A DNA stretch of 64,000 bases from an uncultured Glaciecola sp. (GTDB lineage: Bacteria > Pseudomonadota > Gammaproteobacteria > Enterobacterales > Alteromonadaceae): contig NZ_CALJHY010000005.1 in assembly GCF_937770335.1 (NCBI RefSeq), positions 124,001 through 188,000 on the forward strand, written 5' to 3'. The notes under the pieces were generated by a model, which did no database searches, was not told the origin of the DNA, and saw nothing but the letters and a program-made list of their open reading frames with translations. Both the position numbers and the translations under genes were made by a program. How positions within the stretch are numbered: position 1 is the first letter of the stretch; each line of letters begins with the position of its first letter. Of this stretch, positions 38,345-48,674 are shown in pieces.

Positions 38345-39808
38345 ATGCAGTTTGATACCTCTTCATTGTGGATATATTTATATCTACCTAACTTACAGCT
38401 CAATATTCAGCAAGCGCATGCCGAACAGCTGAGTGATGCCGATGAAACACGGGAAATTCAAGAACCCGTAGCACAAATCATCTATCACCCAAAGCTGAAC
38501 CAAGTATTGCAATTAAATGCGCAAGCGCAAAAACTCGGCATTAAAAAGGGCATGGGCCTCGCTAGCGCCAGTATCATATGTGGTCATTTAGTTGTCAGTG
38601 AGTATAAAGAAACTATCGCGGTACAAGCACTGCAGGAGCTCGCTAATCAACTTTATTTGGTAACCTCAGATATTGTTATTGATGAGCCCTCAGGTTTGTT
38701 TTTAAGAGCGCAAAACATGTTGCGTCTATATGGCAGCCTAGCGCAATACTGGCAGGTTATTCTAGAAGTTATCAGCAAACAGAGCTACGACGTTTATTAT
38801 GCAAGCGCTTACTCTGTGAATGTGGCCAAGCTGATTGCTAAGCATGAACAACACTATGTTGTTGACGACAAAAAGCAAATCCAGCAAAAATTACAACAAT
38901 GCTCACTGTTACTTACCGATATTGATAAAAAGGATATTGAAAAGTTACAGCGTATTGGCATTAAGAGCATTGCCGATTTATTTGAGCAACCTTTGTCAGC
39001 CTTTGCCAGTCGAGTGTCCAAATTTAGTCTGCAAATTATGTCAGAGCTACGTGGTGAGTCGGCTGCCAAGTTGCGTTTTTATCAGCCGCCACAGCAATAT
39101 GAACATTACATTGAGTTGCTATATGATATTGAACTCACCGCTAGATTGCTTCCCGTTATTGGAAAGTGTCTCGATGCATTAGAGGGTTACTTATTAGTCC
39201 GAAATGGATTGGCTCTGAGTATTCATATCACGCTATTTCAACGTGAACATGAGCCTATTACTCAAGTCATTAACAGTGCGCTCCCAATTTATAAAAGCGC
39301 ACATTGGTTAGACATTATCGCACTACGTTTTGAACACCTCGCCCTAAGTTCAGGTGTGTATGGTATTACCATTAAATGCGAAAAAATTGAGTTGGCTGAT
39401 AGTGTTGAGAGTGATTTTTTTAGTGAAAAGTCGACCCATGTTGCCGCCATGACGTTGTTGTCTCGATTAAAAGCTAAATTGGGTGAGCAGCAAGTAAAAC
39501 TAATGCAGTATCACGATGATTATCGCCCTGAATGTTGCACTCAGTTATCCACTAAAATTATTACTAAAAATCAGAAAAAGAATAGCAAACCTTATTTTTT
39601 AGACCGTCCTGGGTTTTTATTGCAAACCCCAACTCCGCTAAATATAAAAGTAAGCATTATTGATGGCCCTGAGCGTATCGCGTCAGGTTGGTGGGATAAT
39701 CACGAAATTCAGCGGGACTACTTCTTAGCAGAAAGTCACCAAGGCCAGCAAATGTGGATATTTAGAACCATCGACGATAACTGGTTTGTACATGGCTACT
39801 TCATATAA
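38345..39808 (+). CDS. imuB: ImuB, Y-family polymerase-like mutasome protein
   Basis: The 487-residue protein has the Y-family polymerase fold but lacks the catalytic acidic residues: LYLPNLQLNIQ stands where an active polymerase has a DxD-type block. Other landmarks are QLNAQAQKLGIKKGMGLASA, a helix-hairpin-helix region (LQRIGIKSIADLFEQP) and the ImuB C-terminal block GPERIASGWWDNHEIQRDYF. It would link DnaE2 to the sliding clamp in the SOS mutasome. It overlaps dnaE2 by 17 bases. Confidence 0.92.
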   Translation: MQFDTSSLWIYLYLPNLQLNIQQAHAEQLSDADETREIQEPVAQIIYHPKLNQVLQLNAQAQKLGIKKGMGLASASIICGHLVVSEYKETIAVQALQELANQLYLVTSDIVIDEPSGLFLRAQNMLRLYGSLAQYWQVILEVISKQSYDVYYASAYSVNVAKLIAKHEQHYVVDDKKQIQQKLQQCSLLLTDIDKKDIEKLQRIGIKSIADLFEQPLSAFASRVSKFSLQIMSELRGESAAKLRFYQPPQQYEHYIELLYDIELTARLLPVIGKCLDALEGYLLVRNGLALSIHITLFQREHEPITQVINSALPIYKSAHWLDIIALRFEHLALSSGVYGITIKCEKIELADSVESDFFSEKSTHVAAMTLLSRLKAKLGEQQVKLMQYHDDYRPECCTQLSTKIITKNQKKNSKPYFLDRPGFLLQTPTPLNIKVSIIDGPERIASGWWDNHEIQRDYFLAESHQGQQMWIFRTIDDNWFVHGYFI

Positions 39809-42800
39809 ACCGGACCGGCACATTGGCTTCGCCGAATTAGTCTGCCAAACTAACTTTTCATTCTTACACGGTGCGTCGCATCCACAAGAGATGGTGCGCC
39901 AAGCTTACTTTTTACAATACAAAGCCATTGCGATAACCGATGAATGTTCAATGGCCGGTATTGTGCGCGCCTATGCTGAAATATCTCAAAATCATTTACC
40001 CATTAAGATGATTGTCGGCAGTAAGTTTATATTTAACGGTAATACCATTGTCCTCCTATGCCCTAATAAATCAGCATACAGCGAGTGTTGTCGAATTATC
40101 ACTAATGCACGTCGACGCGCAAACAAGGGCGAGTACGAACTCAGTGAATGGGATTTAAAATCAATTAAACACTGTTTGTGTATTTGGCTTCCCAGTGGCG
40201 ATGAAAGTAAAGATCACGACTGGGGTCGTTGGCTAATCAAGCATTACTTTGGGCGAGTGTGGTTGGGCATTAAACGTTGGTTAACTGCCAACGAATACGA
40301 ATACATCAGTCATTGTGAAACACTCGCTGAGCACTTCAGCTTGGAGATAGTTGCGACCTCTTGTGCGCTCATGCATGACCCTAATCGACAAGCTTTGCAA
40401 CATTGCCAACATGCCATTCGCGAAGGAAAATTAATTAAGGAATTAGGCCGTGATGCGCTATCTAATCAAGAAGCCTGTTTACGCCCTTTGAATAAACTCG
40501 CTAATTTGTACCCCAAAGAATGGCTAGACAATTCGGTATTGATAGCCAAGCTTTGTACTTTCGATTTATCTGAATTAGCTTATCAATACCCAGCTGAAAT
40601 ACTCCCCGCCAAATACACACCATCAGAATATTTACGTATATTAGTTGAAGAAGGCATTCAAAAACGCTTCCCTCATGGGGCTAGTCAAGGCATTCGTGAC
40701 ATCATTGAAAAAGAACTGAAACTCATTCATGAACAAGCTTATGAGTATTTTTTCCTTACCATCTATGATGTTGTGCAATTTGCTAAAGCCAAACAAATTC
40801 TTTATCAAGGTCGGGGCTCAGCGGCTAATTCCATTGTGTGTTATTGCTTAGAAATAACCGCCGTAGACCCGCGTCAAATTAGTGTCTTGTTTGAACGCTT
40901 TATTTCTAAAGAGCGTAATGAGCCTCCTGACATCGATGTTGATTTTGAACACGAACGCCGCGAAGAGGTAATTCAATACATTTATACAAAGTATGGTCGT
41001 GAGCGAACTGCTATTGCAGCTACCGTCGTATGTTATCGGTTTAAGAGTGCATTACGAGAAGTAGGAAAAGTCATTGGCGTAAATACGACTGACCTCGATT
41101 ATTTCATTAAGAACGTCAATCGTCGTGATCGCGACCTCAGTTGGCAAGCACAACTAAGTGAATTAGGTATCGACCCGGACTCTCAAAATGGTAAGCATTT
41201 TATTCACTTAGTTGAACAACTCATTGGCTTTCCTAGGCATTTGTCGCAACATGTAGGTGGCTTTGTTATTTCAGCAGGGCCTCTATATGAAATGGTACCG
41301 ATTGAAAATGCATCAATGCAAGACCGTACTGTGATCCAATGGGATAAGGATGATTTAGAAACACTGAAATTACTCAAAGTAGATGTATTGGCCTTAGGTA
41401 TGCTGACTGCTATTCGGAAAAGTTTTAGCCTAATAAAGCAGTACTATAAGCATGACTATAATATTCCGTTTATTACGGCTTTACCCGACGACCCACAAGT
41501 ATTTAAACAAATTCAGAAGGCTGATACCGTTGGTGTTTTCCAGATTGAGTCGCGCGCGCAAATGAGTATGTTGCCGCGCCTAAAGCCTACCAAATATTAT
41601 GATTTAGTGGTTCAAATAGCGATTGTTAGGCCGGGTCCGATTCAAGGGGATATGATTCACCCTTATTTGCTTAGACGGGATGGAAAGGAACACGTTGAAT
41701 ACCCTTCGCCAGAAGTTAAAAAAGTCCTTGAACGCACCATGGGCGTTCCTATATTTCAAGAACAAGTTATTCAGTTAGCAATGGTTGCGGCAGGCTTTAC
41801 AGGTGGAGAAGCGGACGGGTTAAGGCGAGCAATGTCCAGTTGGAAGAAAAATGGAGACCTGTATAAATTCAAACAAAAGCTTACCGATGGCATGACACAA
41901 AGAGGGTACAGTCATGACTATGCTATGCGCCTTTTTGAGCAAATTTGTGGCTTCGGTGAATACGGGTTTCCGGAATCTCACTCCGCTTCATTTGCAGTAC
42001 TTGCTTATGTGTCAGCTTGGTTAAAACATTATTATCCAGAAGCGTTTTATGTGGGCTTACTTAACAGTTTACCCATGGGATTTTATTCAGCTTCGCAACT
42101 TATTCAAGATGCTAAGCTGCATCACGTAAAAGTACTCGGTTGTTGTGTTAACAAGTCAAATTATGACCATAGCTTACAACGCTTAAATCCTGGTAACGCC
42201 GGTGAACTCGGCAGCCAGAGCACGGACTTGTCCATCCGCATGGGCTTACGCTTAATTAAAAGACTCAAAGCAGACTCAATAAACACGGTGGTTAAGTATC
42301 GGCCGATCGGTGGTTATCAAAGCATTGATCAAATACGTCAGTTAGGATTGCCTTCTTCGTGCTTACAAGCTCTAGCCAGTGCAGATGCCTTCTCCAGTAT
42401 AGCCGATAACCGTTATCAAGCGCGCTGGGAATTAATGGATTCAGTCATGGAATTACCATTATTCGCACAACATACGACAGCTAATGACAGCTACAGCAAA
42501 CAGCCTTCGTTGTTTGATAATTTGGTTGAAGACTACGCTAGTACAGGCCTCTCCATCGACTTGCATCCTATTGAGTTGCTTAGTCAGGCAAACCTGCTAC
42601 CCAAGTTTTATCTAGCGAACTCCTTAATCAATGTACCCCATCAAACTTTAGTGAGTGTGGTGGGTGTTGTGACGGGCAAACAGAGCCCCGGTACTGCTGC
42701 AGGAGTCACCTTTATTACTTTAGAGGATCACACTGGGAATATTAATGTTGTGGTATGGCAGGCGTCTGCAAGAGAACAAAAGAAAGCATATATGAATGCT

Positions 42801-42929
42801 AAAATACTACAGATAAAAGGCATACTAGAAAGAGGCGACGGTGATGTCGTACATATTATTGCAGGCAGGCTTATTGACCAAACTCACCTGCTCTCGCAGC
42901 TAGATACTAAAACTAGGGAGTTTCGGTAA
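39792..42929 (+). CDS. dnaE2: error-prone DNA polymerase DnaE2 (ImuC)
   Basis: This is a C-family polymerase of 1045 residues from ATG 39792 (a TTG six bases earlier is also in frame). It has an N-terminal PHP domain (QTNFSFLHGASHPQEMV), the catalytic aspartates in PPDIDVDFEHERREEV, FPRHLSQHVGGFVIS, IVRPGPIQGDMIHPY, SHSASFAVLAYVSAW and a C-terminal OB domain. DnaE2 carries out SOS-induced mutagenic synthesis together with ImuA and ImuB. Its start overlaps imuB; its stop overlaps the convergent regulator by 17 bases. Confidence 0.95.
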   Translation: MATSYKPDRHIGFAELVCQTNFSFLHGASHPQEMVRQAYFLQYKAIAITDECSMAGIVRAYAEISQNHLPIKMIVGSKFIFNGNTIVLLCPNKSAYSECCRIITNARRRANKGEYELSEWDLKSIKHCLCIWLPSGDESKDHDWGRWLIKHYFGRVWLGIKRWLTANEYEYISHCETLAEHFSLEIVATSCALMHDPNRQALQHCQHAIREGKLIKELGRDALSNQEACLRPLNKLANLYPKEWLDNSVLIAKLCTFDLSELAYQYPAEILPAKYTPSEYLRILVEEGIQKRFPHGASQGIRDIIEKELKLIHEQAYEYFFLTIYDVVQFAKAKQILYQGRGSAANSIVCYCLEITAVDPRQISVLFERFISKERNEPPDIDVDFEHERREEVIQYIYTKYGRERTAIAATVVCYRFKSALREVGKVIGVNTTDLDYFIKNVNRRDRDLSWQAQLSELGIDPDSQNGKHFIHLVEQLIGFPRHLSQHVGGFVISAGPLYEMVPIENASMQDRTVIQWDKDDLETLKLLKVDVLALGMLTAIRKSFSLIKQYYKHDYNIPFITALPDDPQVFKQIQKADTVGVFQIESRAQMSMLPRLKPTKYYDLVVQIAIVRPGPIQGDMIHPYLLRRDGKEHVEYPSPEVKKVLERTMGVPIFQEQVIQLAMVAAGFTGGEADGLRRAMSSWKKNGDLYKFKQKLTDGMTQRGYSHDYAMRLFEQICGFGEYGFPESHSASFAVLAYVSAWLKHYYPEAFYVGLLNSLPMGFYSASQLIQDAKLHHVKVLGCCVNKSNYDHSLQRLNPGNAGELGSQSTDLSIRMGLRLIKRLKADSINTVVKYRPIGGYQSIDQIRQLGLPSSCLQALASADAFSSIADNRYQARWELMDSVMELPLFAQHTTANDSYSKQPSLFDNLVEDYASTGLSIDLHPIELLSQANLLPKFYLANSLINVPHQTLVSVVGVVTGKQSPGTAAGVTFITLEDHTGNINVVVWQASAREQKKAYMNAKILQIKGILERGDGDVVHIIAGRLIDQTHLLSQLDTKTREFR

Positions 42930-45174
42930 CCACCTGTTTAACCTGCCGGGTTGAAAGCGTGAGCCCATCTACCCTGAGCAAATTACTTTGCGCTAATGAC
43001 GATTCAACCAACACCATTTTTTGCATGCCTGGATGAATATCAAATTGGCGTAAGACTGATTGCATACCTAAATCACGAGTTTCAATCGCACCAGTGTCGA
43101 GCGCCATTCTGTTCAATAAATAAAGTCCATTATTCATGCTGATAAAAAACAATGCATTATCTACAACATCAAAATCACTGCTATTTAATGAATCTAGCTC
43201 AGCAAATTTGGTGCTTTTGTCCAACATGCCTGCTGAAAATACAGGTACTTCAGATCCGTATTCGCCGGACTCAAGCGGAAGTTTCTCATACAAGTACGCA
43301 TGTAACTTTTCGTCTACTAATAGCCACTGCTTGTTATTTAACGGTTTAATAAAGTGGAGCCCTTCGGCTTGCACCTTCACTTGGTTAGACACAACATCAT
43401 GAGCGTATATCACTGAACTATTGTTTTCGTTTTGTTGATAAAATAATACATCGTCACTTATCCAAACAGGATTACGGTTCGTCTTTTCTCCTGATGTTAA
43501 AAATGACAGCGTGCCCATGTTTACGCTATACAAAAATATTCTGCCTTCGAGCTCACCTGCAAAGTAGTTTTCATTTGGACTTAATACAAACGAATTAATG
43601 TCACTGGTTTTTGGTAGCGTATAAATAACATCCACTCCTTTACCATTGATATAACGCTTAATTGCCAATGCATCGTTCGAGAGGGATAAGAAGTAAATGC
43701 CTTTACCGTCATTAAAATACGTTGGGAAACGATCATTAGAAGTTGCCAAGAATTGAGTCGCGCCAATATAAACTTGCTTGTTAAACGCAAACGGGCGTTC
43801 AACGATATTCGTTAAATCGGCTTCTCGCTCTTTTATAACAAAACAATATTCACCACATTGACTTACTACTTCACTAGCTTTCACCGGTAGGTCAATCCAT
43901 CGGTACAAACGTCGCTCGCTTATATTAAGATTTAATAACTCACCGGCCTCTGTTGAAAATGTAATGGAACCACCATCCCCGGCCCACACTAGGTGAGTGG
44001 ACAACAGAGGCACCCGCTTTGCTAATTTTGTTTCTTCAGAGCTTAGTTCCTGAACATAAATGTCAGCATGTTTTTTACCGCGAATTAATACAGCGAGAAA
44101 GTCCCCATCAGCTGACTCTTTAGCATCCACAACTCGAGAGCCTGTTGGCACAGGTAAAGCCAGGACAGTTGATTGTTTTAACTCTAGGTTGTAACGAACT
44201 AGTCCAAAGTTAACCGCAGTAGATTCAGCGGGTATCTCCTCTGTTTTCTTGTCGCCTTCTACTTTGTGTGTCAATGCAGCCTCAACCATAGCTATTGGCT
44301 CACTGGTTGTTCTCGCTTCACCAAAAATATATAAGTACTTGTCATCTTGAGAATAGGAAACGGCGCTGATGTCCTGAAGTAGTGCTGCTTCTCCTAACTT
44401 AATCGGTTGCGCGCTCAACACATTAAAGTCGACGTCAAAGCTGAATATCAAAAGAGACTCTTGGTCTCCTAATTTGCGTTTGACAATGGCTTGGCTTGCG
44501 TCAGAAGAAAAGATGCCGTCGACATAATCCGCGGAATCCCAAGTTATCCGCTTCGACACTACAGAATTAAGATCTTTTACATATAATTGTAGGGAGTTAT
44601 CGTTTAGTCCACGGTGAGAAAATAATAGACGATCATTTTTTGATAAGTAAGGACTTACTTCGGAACCTTTCATTTGCATAATGGTAGAAATAAACACTTC
44701 TGGTTTTGGCTTTAATTCATTACTCGTAAATGTATCGAATTGCGCTTGCAAAAAAAGAGTAATCAAAATAATCGCGACTATCGATATACTATAAATCACC
44801 AGATTCGACCGCCACCAGTCGGCATCATGGAATTCAATCTTTACTGGCATTATGAACAAATACCCTTGTAACGGAACCGTCTTAAGGAACTTAGGGGCCC
44901 TTGCGTTATCGCCTAGTGCAATTCTTAACTTTTTAACTAGTGCTCGAATAGCATCATCGCTAGCCTTTTTATCCCCCCAAACCTGTGCCACGATCTCATC
45001 CCTACTGACAACGTGATCTTTGTGCTTAATCATCAACAACAGGAGCGTTAAAATTTGTGGTTCAAACCTAACCGGACGTCCATCTTTAAGAATAACACCT
45101 GATGGCATTTGGATAACGAACTGATCGAAAGCGATCTCGCTCTCAGCAAAGTATTGCAGTAAAGAATCTTGCAC
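42913..45174 (-). CDS. CadC/ToxR-like membrane-bound transcriptional regulator
   Basis: A GTG at 45174 with AGGA six bases upstream is the preferred start (753 residues); a TTG at 45204 is also in frame. An OmpR-type winged helix occupies about residues 15-105 (VILKDGRPVRFEPQ, VVSRDEIVAQVWG, DDAIRALVKKLR). One transmembrane helix follows (NLVIYSISIVAIILITLFLQ, about 119-138), then a long periplasmic part with repeated beta-propeller-like blocks (e.g. DDKYLYIFGE, LVWAGDGGSITFST). This is the one-component design of CadC: periplasmic sensing, cytoplasmic DNA binding. The signal and target genes are unknown. The end overlaps the 3' end of dnaE2. Confidence 0.88.
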   Translation of the reverse strand: MQDSLLQYFAESEIAFDQFVIQMPSGVILKDGRPVRFEPQILTLLLLMIKHKDHVVSRDEIVAQVWGDKKASDDAIRALVKKLRIALGDNARAPKFLKTVPLQGYLFIMPVKIEFHDADWWRSNLVIYSISIVAIILITLFLQAQFDTFTSNELKPKPEVFISTIMQMKGSEVSPYLSKNDRLLFSHRGLNDNSLQLYVKDLNSVVSKRITWDSADYVDGIFSSDASQAIVKRKLGDQESLLIFSFDVDFNVLSAQPIKLGEAALLQDISAVSYSQDDKYLYIFGEARTTSEPIAMVEAALTHKVEGDKKTEEIPAESTAVNFGLVRYNLELKQSTVLALPVPTGSRVVDAKESADGDFLAVLIRGKKHADIYVQELSSEETKLAKRVPLLSTHLVWAGDGGSITFSTEAGELLNLNISERRLYRWIDLPVKASEVVSQCGEYCFVIKEREADLTNIVERPFAFNKQVYIGATQFLATSNDRFPTYFNDGKGIYFLSLSNDALAIKRYINGKGVDVIYTLPKTSDINSFVLSPNENYFAGELEGRIFLYSVNMGTLSFLTSGEKTNRNPVWISDDVLFYQQNENNSSVIYAHDVVSNQVKVQAEGLHFIKPLNNKQWLLVDEKLHAYLYEKLPLESGEYGSEVPVFSAGMLDKSTKFAELDSLNSSDFDVVDNALFFISMNNGLYLLNRMALDTGAIETRDLGMQSVLRQFDIHPGMQKMVLVESSLAQSNLLRVDGLTLSTRQVKQVVTETP

Positions 45175-45204
45175 TGGAATTCCTATATGACTTTTTGTGA
45201 ACAA

Positions 45205-46202
45205 CTTTTAATAGCCTTCTAAATATGGCGTATAGGACCGTTAATAGCAATATATCGTTTTCAAATATTATTTTTATATAGCCAATTTGACTGTCGTAAA
45301 ACCCTAACAATGTCGCAATTCAACTTATTAAATTATAGGATTAAGACAGACAAAAATTGATATTTCTCTCTAAGTTTATAACCTTATTCATTGCTTTCTA
45401 GTATCACATAATTGACTGACTTTATAATTCTATAGGCTTTACTATCTAATCCGTCACCTCTTATACCTCAGATAGATAAATACAGATATTCAACATTGAA
45501 GCGATCAAAAACTACGAATTAAAAATCAACGATGCGTAGAGGTAGCTATCTAAAGTAGTTCAAGTATGGCAAAACCTTCCGACAAAAATTCAATCTATGT
45601 ATAAGTCATCGTTGTCGACACGCCGGCTGCTTTCATTAATAATGGGATTTTAGGCGTAAGAAAAGAAACCGGACTCGGGTTCAATAATATGTGATACCGA
45701 CAATAATTGACACCTTAATCTATTACGTATCAGAGAATGCTAAGCTCAACTTACCACTAAATGAACACTCGATTCGGGCCAATTAATGTTACTAAGACGC
45801 TATCAAGGATAGTCAAATTGGTGCTTATATATAATTATGCGTAACCATTATTAATATAGCTAGTGTTACTGTAAGTTAGGCTTAGTAAGATTTGCATACT
45901 AAGCATTTTTGCTGCCCTTTATGGACCACCTTGATACTACGTACCTACGTACAATCATAAGAATTTTGGAACGGCTTTGACTGTCGTACTTCATTGACAA
46001 TACGCATATCTTCCAGACCGATTTTCGGTTATTCATCATCCTAAGATTTGTAGGTTTTTGTAGGTTTTTATAAAGAGACGTTATCATAGATGGTCGAGGA
46101 TTATATTTGTAAGCAAACCCAAATAACACTATTGCATAGGGCTGATTGAGCGTTTATTCTTTTTATCTTTGTAGTTAGTGAAAAATAGAGAAATATAGGT
46201 AT
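45205..46202. other. 1-kb gene-free region
   Basis: The stretch is AT-rich with frequent stops in all frames; a 76-codon minus-strand frame (45899-46129) has no recognisable features and no ribosome site. Small direct repeats of TTTGTAGG (about 46040-46060) are visible. At 45877-45910 CTTAGT/ACTAAG arms followed by ATTTTT could form a weak hairpin. I see no RNA gene pattern. Confidence 0.4.
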
Positions 46203-46628
46203 ATGAACAATAAAGAAACGACTATCAGACTAGTAAACGACCGTAGCCCAAAATTTATTAGTATGCTTGGTGGCGAGTTAGTGGATTTCGATGTCGACAA
46301 AATAGCGTGCACTTTCGAATTCGATATTAGTAAAGACTTTTGCCATTCAATAGATATTGTTCAAGGCGGTTTTGTTACAGCTATGCTGGATGCTGCCATG
46401 AGCCATGCTATTTTTATGTTCGACCAAGAAATTGTAAATATCTCATCTCTTGAAATAAAGACATCTTACCTCGCTCCAACTCGTGCTGGTAAACTTCGTG
46501 TTGAGGGCTGGGCGATTAAGCGAAGCTACAAAATCGTTTTTATGGAAGGCCGTATTTACGATGAAAACAATGAGCTGACCGCTACTGCGAGTTCAGTAGC
46601 AAAAGTAGGACGAGCAGCTAAGGAATAG
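46203..46628 (+). CDS. PaaI-type hotdog thioesterase family protein
   Basis: The 141-residue protein has the hotdog thioesterase helix VQGGFVTAMLDAAMSHAIF (usually HGG...AxxDxxxg), then beta strands LEIKTSYLAPTRAGKLRVEG and MEGRIYDENNELTATASSVAK. Members hydrolyse acyl- or aryl-acyl-CoA thioesters. HGG is VQGG here and the Asp of MLDAAM is retained. No operon partner is near; it faces a TonB receptor gene transcribed toward it. Confidence 0.82.
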   Translation: MNNKETTIRLVNDRSPKFISMLGGELVDFDVDKIACTFEFDISKDFCHSIDIVQGGFVTAMLDAAMSHAIFMFDQEIVNISSLEIKTSYLAPTRAGKLRVEGWAIKRSYKIVFMEGRIYDENNELTATASSVAKVGRAAKE

Positions 46629-46808
46629 ATTTTTGCCTAGTTAAGCGATAACAATATAGGAAACGCAAAGACGCAAGCAATTGTGCCTGCATGTTCAAGG
46701 CGTAGGGGCCGGAACAGGGCAGGCATAAACATCCATTAAGGTGCAGTTTGCGAGAGTTAGTAATCTCAATTAATAAGTCGGGGTGAATGCAAAGGACTTT
46801 CTACAATG

Positions 46809-48674
46809 TCACCAGTGGTAAGTGGCACTGATTGTATATTGTTCCCCTCGGCCAGGCGTGCCCGGAATCTCTTCAAAAGATTCATCCCAAAGATTGTCTG
46901 CTGCAAGCATAATATCTAGCCCCTTAAACTGTGAAGGTGATATCTTTAGGGTAATGTGTGTGAATAAAGCATCGTCATCACTATTTCTTAACGTATTTTC
47001 TTCTTGTTTACGCCACTCGTTATCAACGCGGACTTCAACTACGTCCATAGGGCGCCAGATAACACCTAGTGTTACGCGATGATCTGGGTAGTTCAATGCA
47101 TAAAAGCTAGCATCTATATCAGCAGCGCCATAATCTTCAGATTTATTAAGGAAGGTATAGCTGGTGATTATCTCTGCGTTGTCTAAACGCTTTATAGCAA
47201 GTAGCTCTAAACCTAAGGTCTTTATATCGACAGGATTCGCGGTACGCGCAGAGGTTGAATTGAAACTATAGGTCCAATCGGTCAAATCATCATCTTGTCG
47301 ATAAAAAATTGCAGAATCAAGACGCCAAGCGTCTCGATCTAGTACCAAGCCTAGTTCAATATTTTTAGTCGTTTCTCGCTCAAGATCATAGTTACTTCTG
47401 AATAATCCACCTGTGTTACTGCCACCGATAGCGGTGTAACCGGCCACTTGAGTGGCTTGTGCATAAGAAAGGTAAACAGTCTGCGAAGTATCGTCAGCAT
47501 TTATTGTGTTCAACGTAATATCACCAATTAGTGACGTTTCGGAGTCATCTCGGTTAGTATCGTCAAAAGTAGCGCCGAGACGATAAGTTAACTGTCGATC
47601 GCCGCTTAGGTCGATTCGATATTCGGGTAATACACTGAACTTATAATAATGACGAGAGGTGAAGTTGTTTTCCAACGTGGTTGATTCAATATCGTCAGCT
47701 ATAATCTGTGCTGAATAATTGAGTGCAAAGGAGGCTGTTTGTGCATGGCGACCGGAAAGTGCTATCGATTTAACCTCAGTTTCGTGAAAAGCTTGGAATA
47801 TATCAGGATTTTCACGCGAAAAAACATAATGATCGTTATGACGACGATAGTAAGTTGAAACTTCAAACGTGCTGTCTTGTGCATAATGTTGCTTATGATT
47901 AAATATTAATAATCGTGCTTTAAGGTCTTCGGTTTCATTGACATTAAATGGCGTGTACATATTTGGCCACCCAAAGAATTTTTCTTGAACACCAAAAAAC
48001 AGATCAGTTTGTGATACTGGCCCAACTAACTGAATACGACCAGAGGCGCGTTGAAAATGGTGGTCGCCATTTTCTATAGTACCGTCACTTTCAGAGCGAG
48101 AGAGCTCACCTTCAAAACCGATAGTCCAATCTGTAAAGTCATCTAGTGCTAACGTCACACCACTGTGAATTCGTTGTAGGTTTAAGTTGTTATTGCCTGC
48201 CCCAATAGAAACGCTACCTGAGGTTTGTATGGGTGTCCAGTAGCGAGAGACAGTGCCCACTGAGCTGTTAACACCGAGAAGCGCGTTGTCAACACCAGTT
48301 AGTACGCTCGCGTCACTTAACATTTCTTGAGCGATAGGTATTTCCGCAAAATAATGCCCTGTTTGCGGATCAAATAATGTGGCGCTTCCTATTCTAAACC
48401 CCGTATTTTCGAAAATACCGCCACGGATCGTTACATCGGCTTGAGCTTCCGCCATATTGCGCGACTGCAGATCAACGCGTGGATCATATTCCAAATTTGA
48501 GACTGGCGAACCAAAGGTCCCAACCGGTAATTTATTCGCCGTAGCTGATCCCTCAACCGTAATTTTTTCAATGTGTTTTACTTCATCGCTATTGTCGGGT
48601 TCATCGGATGCCGATGATAAAGCCGATACGCTAAGTAACAACGCTGGCAAGGCGACTTGTACAACTCGAATCAT
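46809..48674 (-). CDS. TonB-dependent outer-membrane receptor
   Basis: The 621-residue protein begins with a signal peptide (VVQVALPALLLSVSALSSAS) and a TonB-box-like stretch (IEKITVEGSA). The plug continues with ADVTIRGGIFENTGFRIG, and a beta-barrel with alternating aromatic residues ends in phenyl/tyrosine-His-Trp (ISATYHW). Size is close to BtuB, but no B12 riboswitch is recognisable upstream and the plug differs, so the substrate is unknown. No TonB-system or binding-protein genes are next to it. Confidence 0.88.
   Translation of the reverse strand: MIRVVQVALPALLLSVSALSSASDEPDNSDEVKHIEKITVEGSATANKLPVGTFGSPVSNLEYDPRVDLQSRNMAEAQADVTIRGGIFENTGFRIGSATLFDPQTGHYFAEIPIAQEMLSDASVLTGVDNALLGVNSSVGTVSRYWTPIQTSGSVSIGAGNNNLNLQRIHSGVTLALDDFTDWTIGFEGELSRSESDGTIENGDHHFQRASGRIQLVGPVSQTDLFFGVQEKFFGWPNMYTPFNVNETEDLKARLLIFNHKQHYAQDSTFEVSTYYRRHNDHYVFSRENPDIFQAFHETEVKSIALSGRHAQTASFALNYSAQIIADDIESTTLENNFTSRHYYKFSVLPEYRIDLSGDRQLTYRLGATFDDTNRDDSETSLIGDITLNTINADDTSQTVYLSYAQATQVAGYTAIGGSNTGGLFRSNYDLERETTKNIELGLVLDRDAWRLDSAIFYRQDDDLTDWTYSFNSTSARTANPVDIKTLGLELLAIKRLDNAEIITSYTFLNKSEDYGAADIDASFYALNYPDHRVTLGVIWRPMDVVEVRVDNEWRKQEENTLRNSDDDALFTHITLKISPSQFKGLDIMLAADNLWDESFEEIPGTPGRGEQYTISATYHW

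Noticed and set aside
45899..46129. 76-codon minus-strand frame
   Set aside because: No ribosome site, no domain, unusual composition; looks like chance in a gene-free region.
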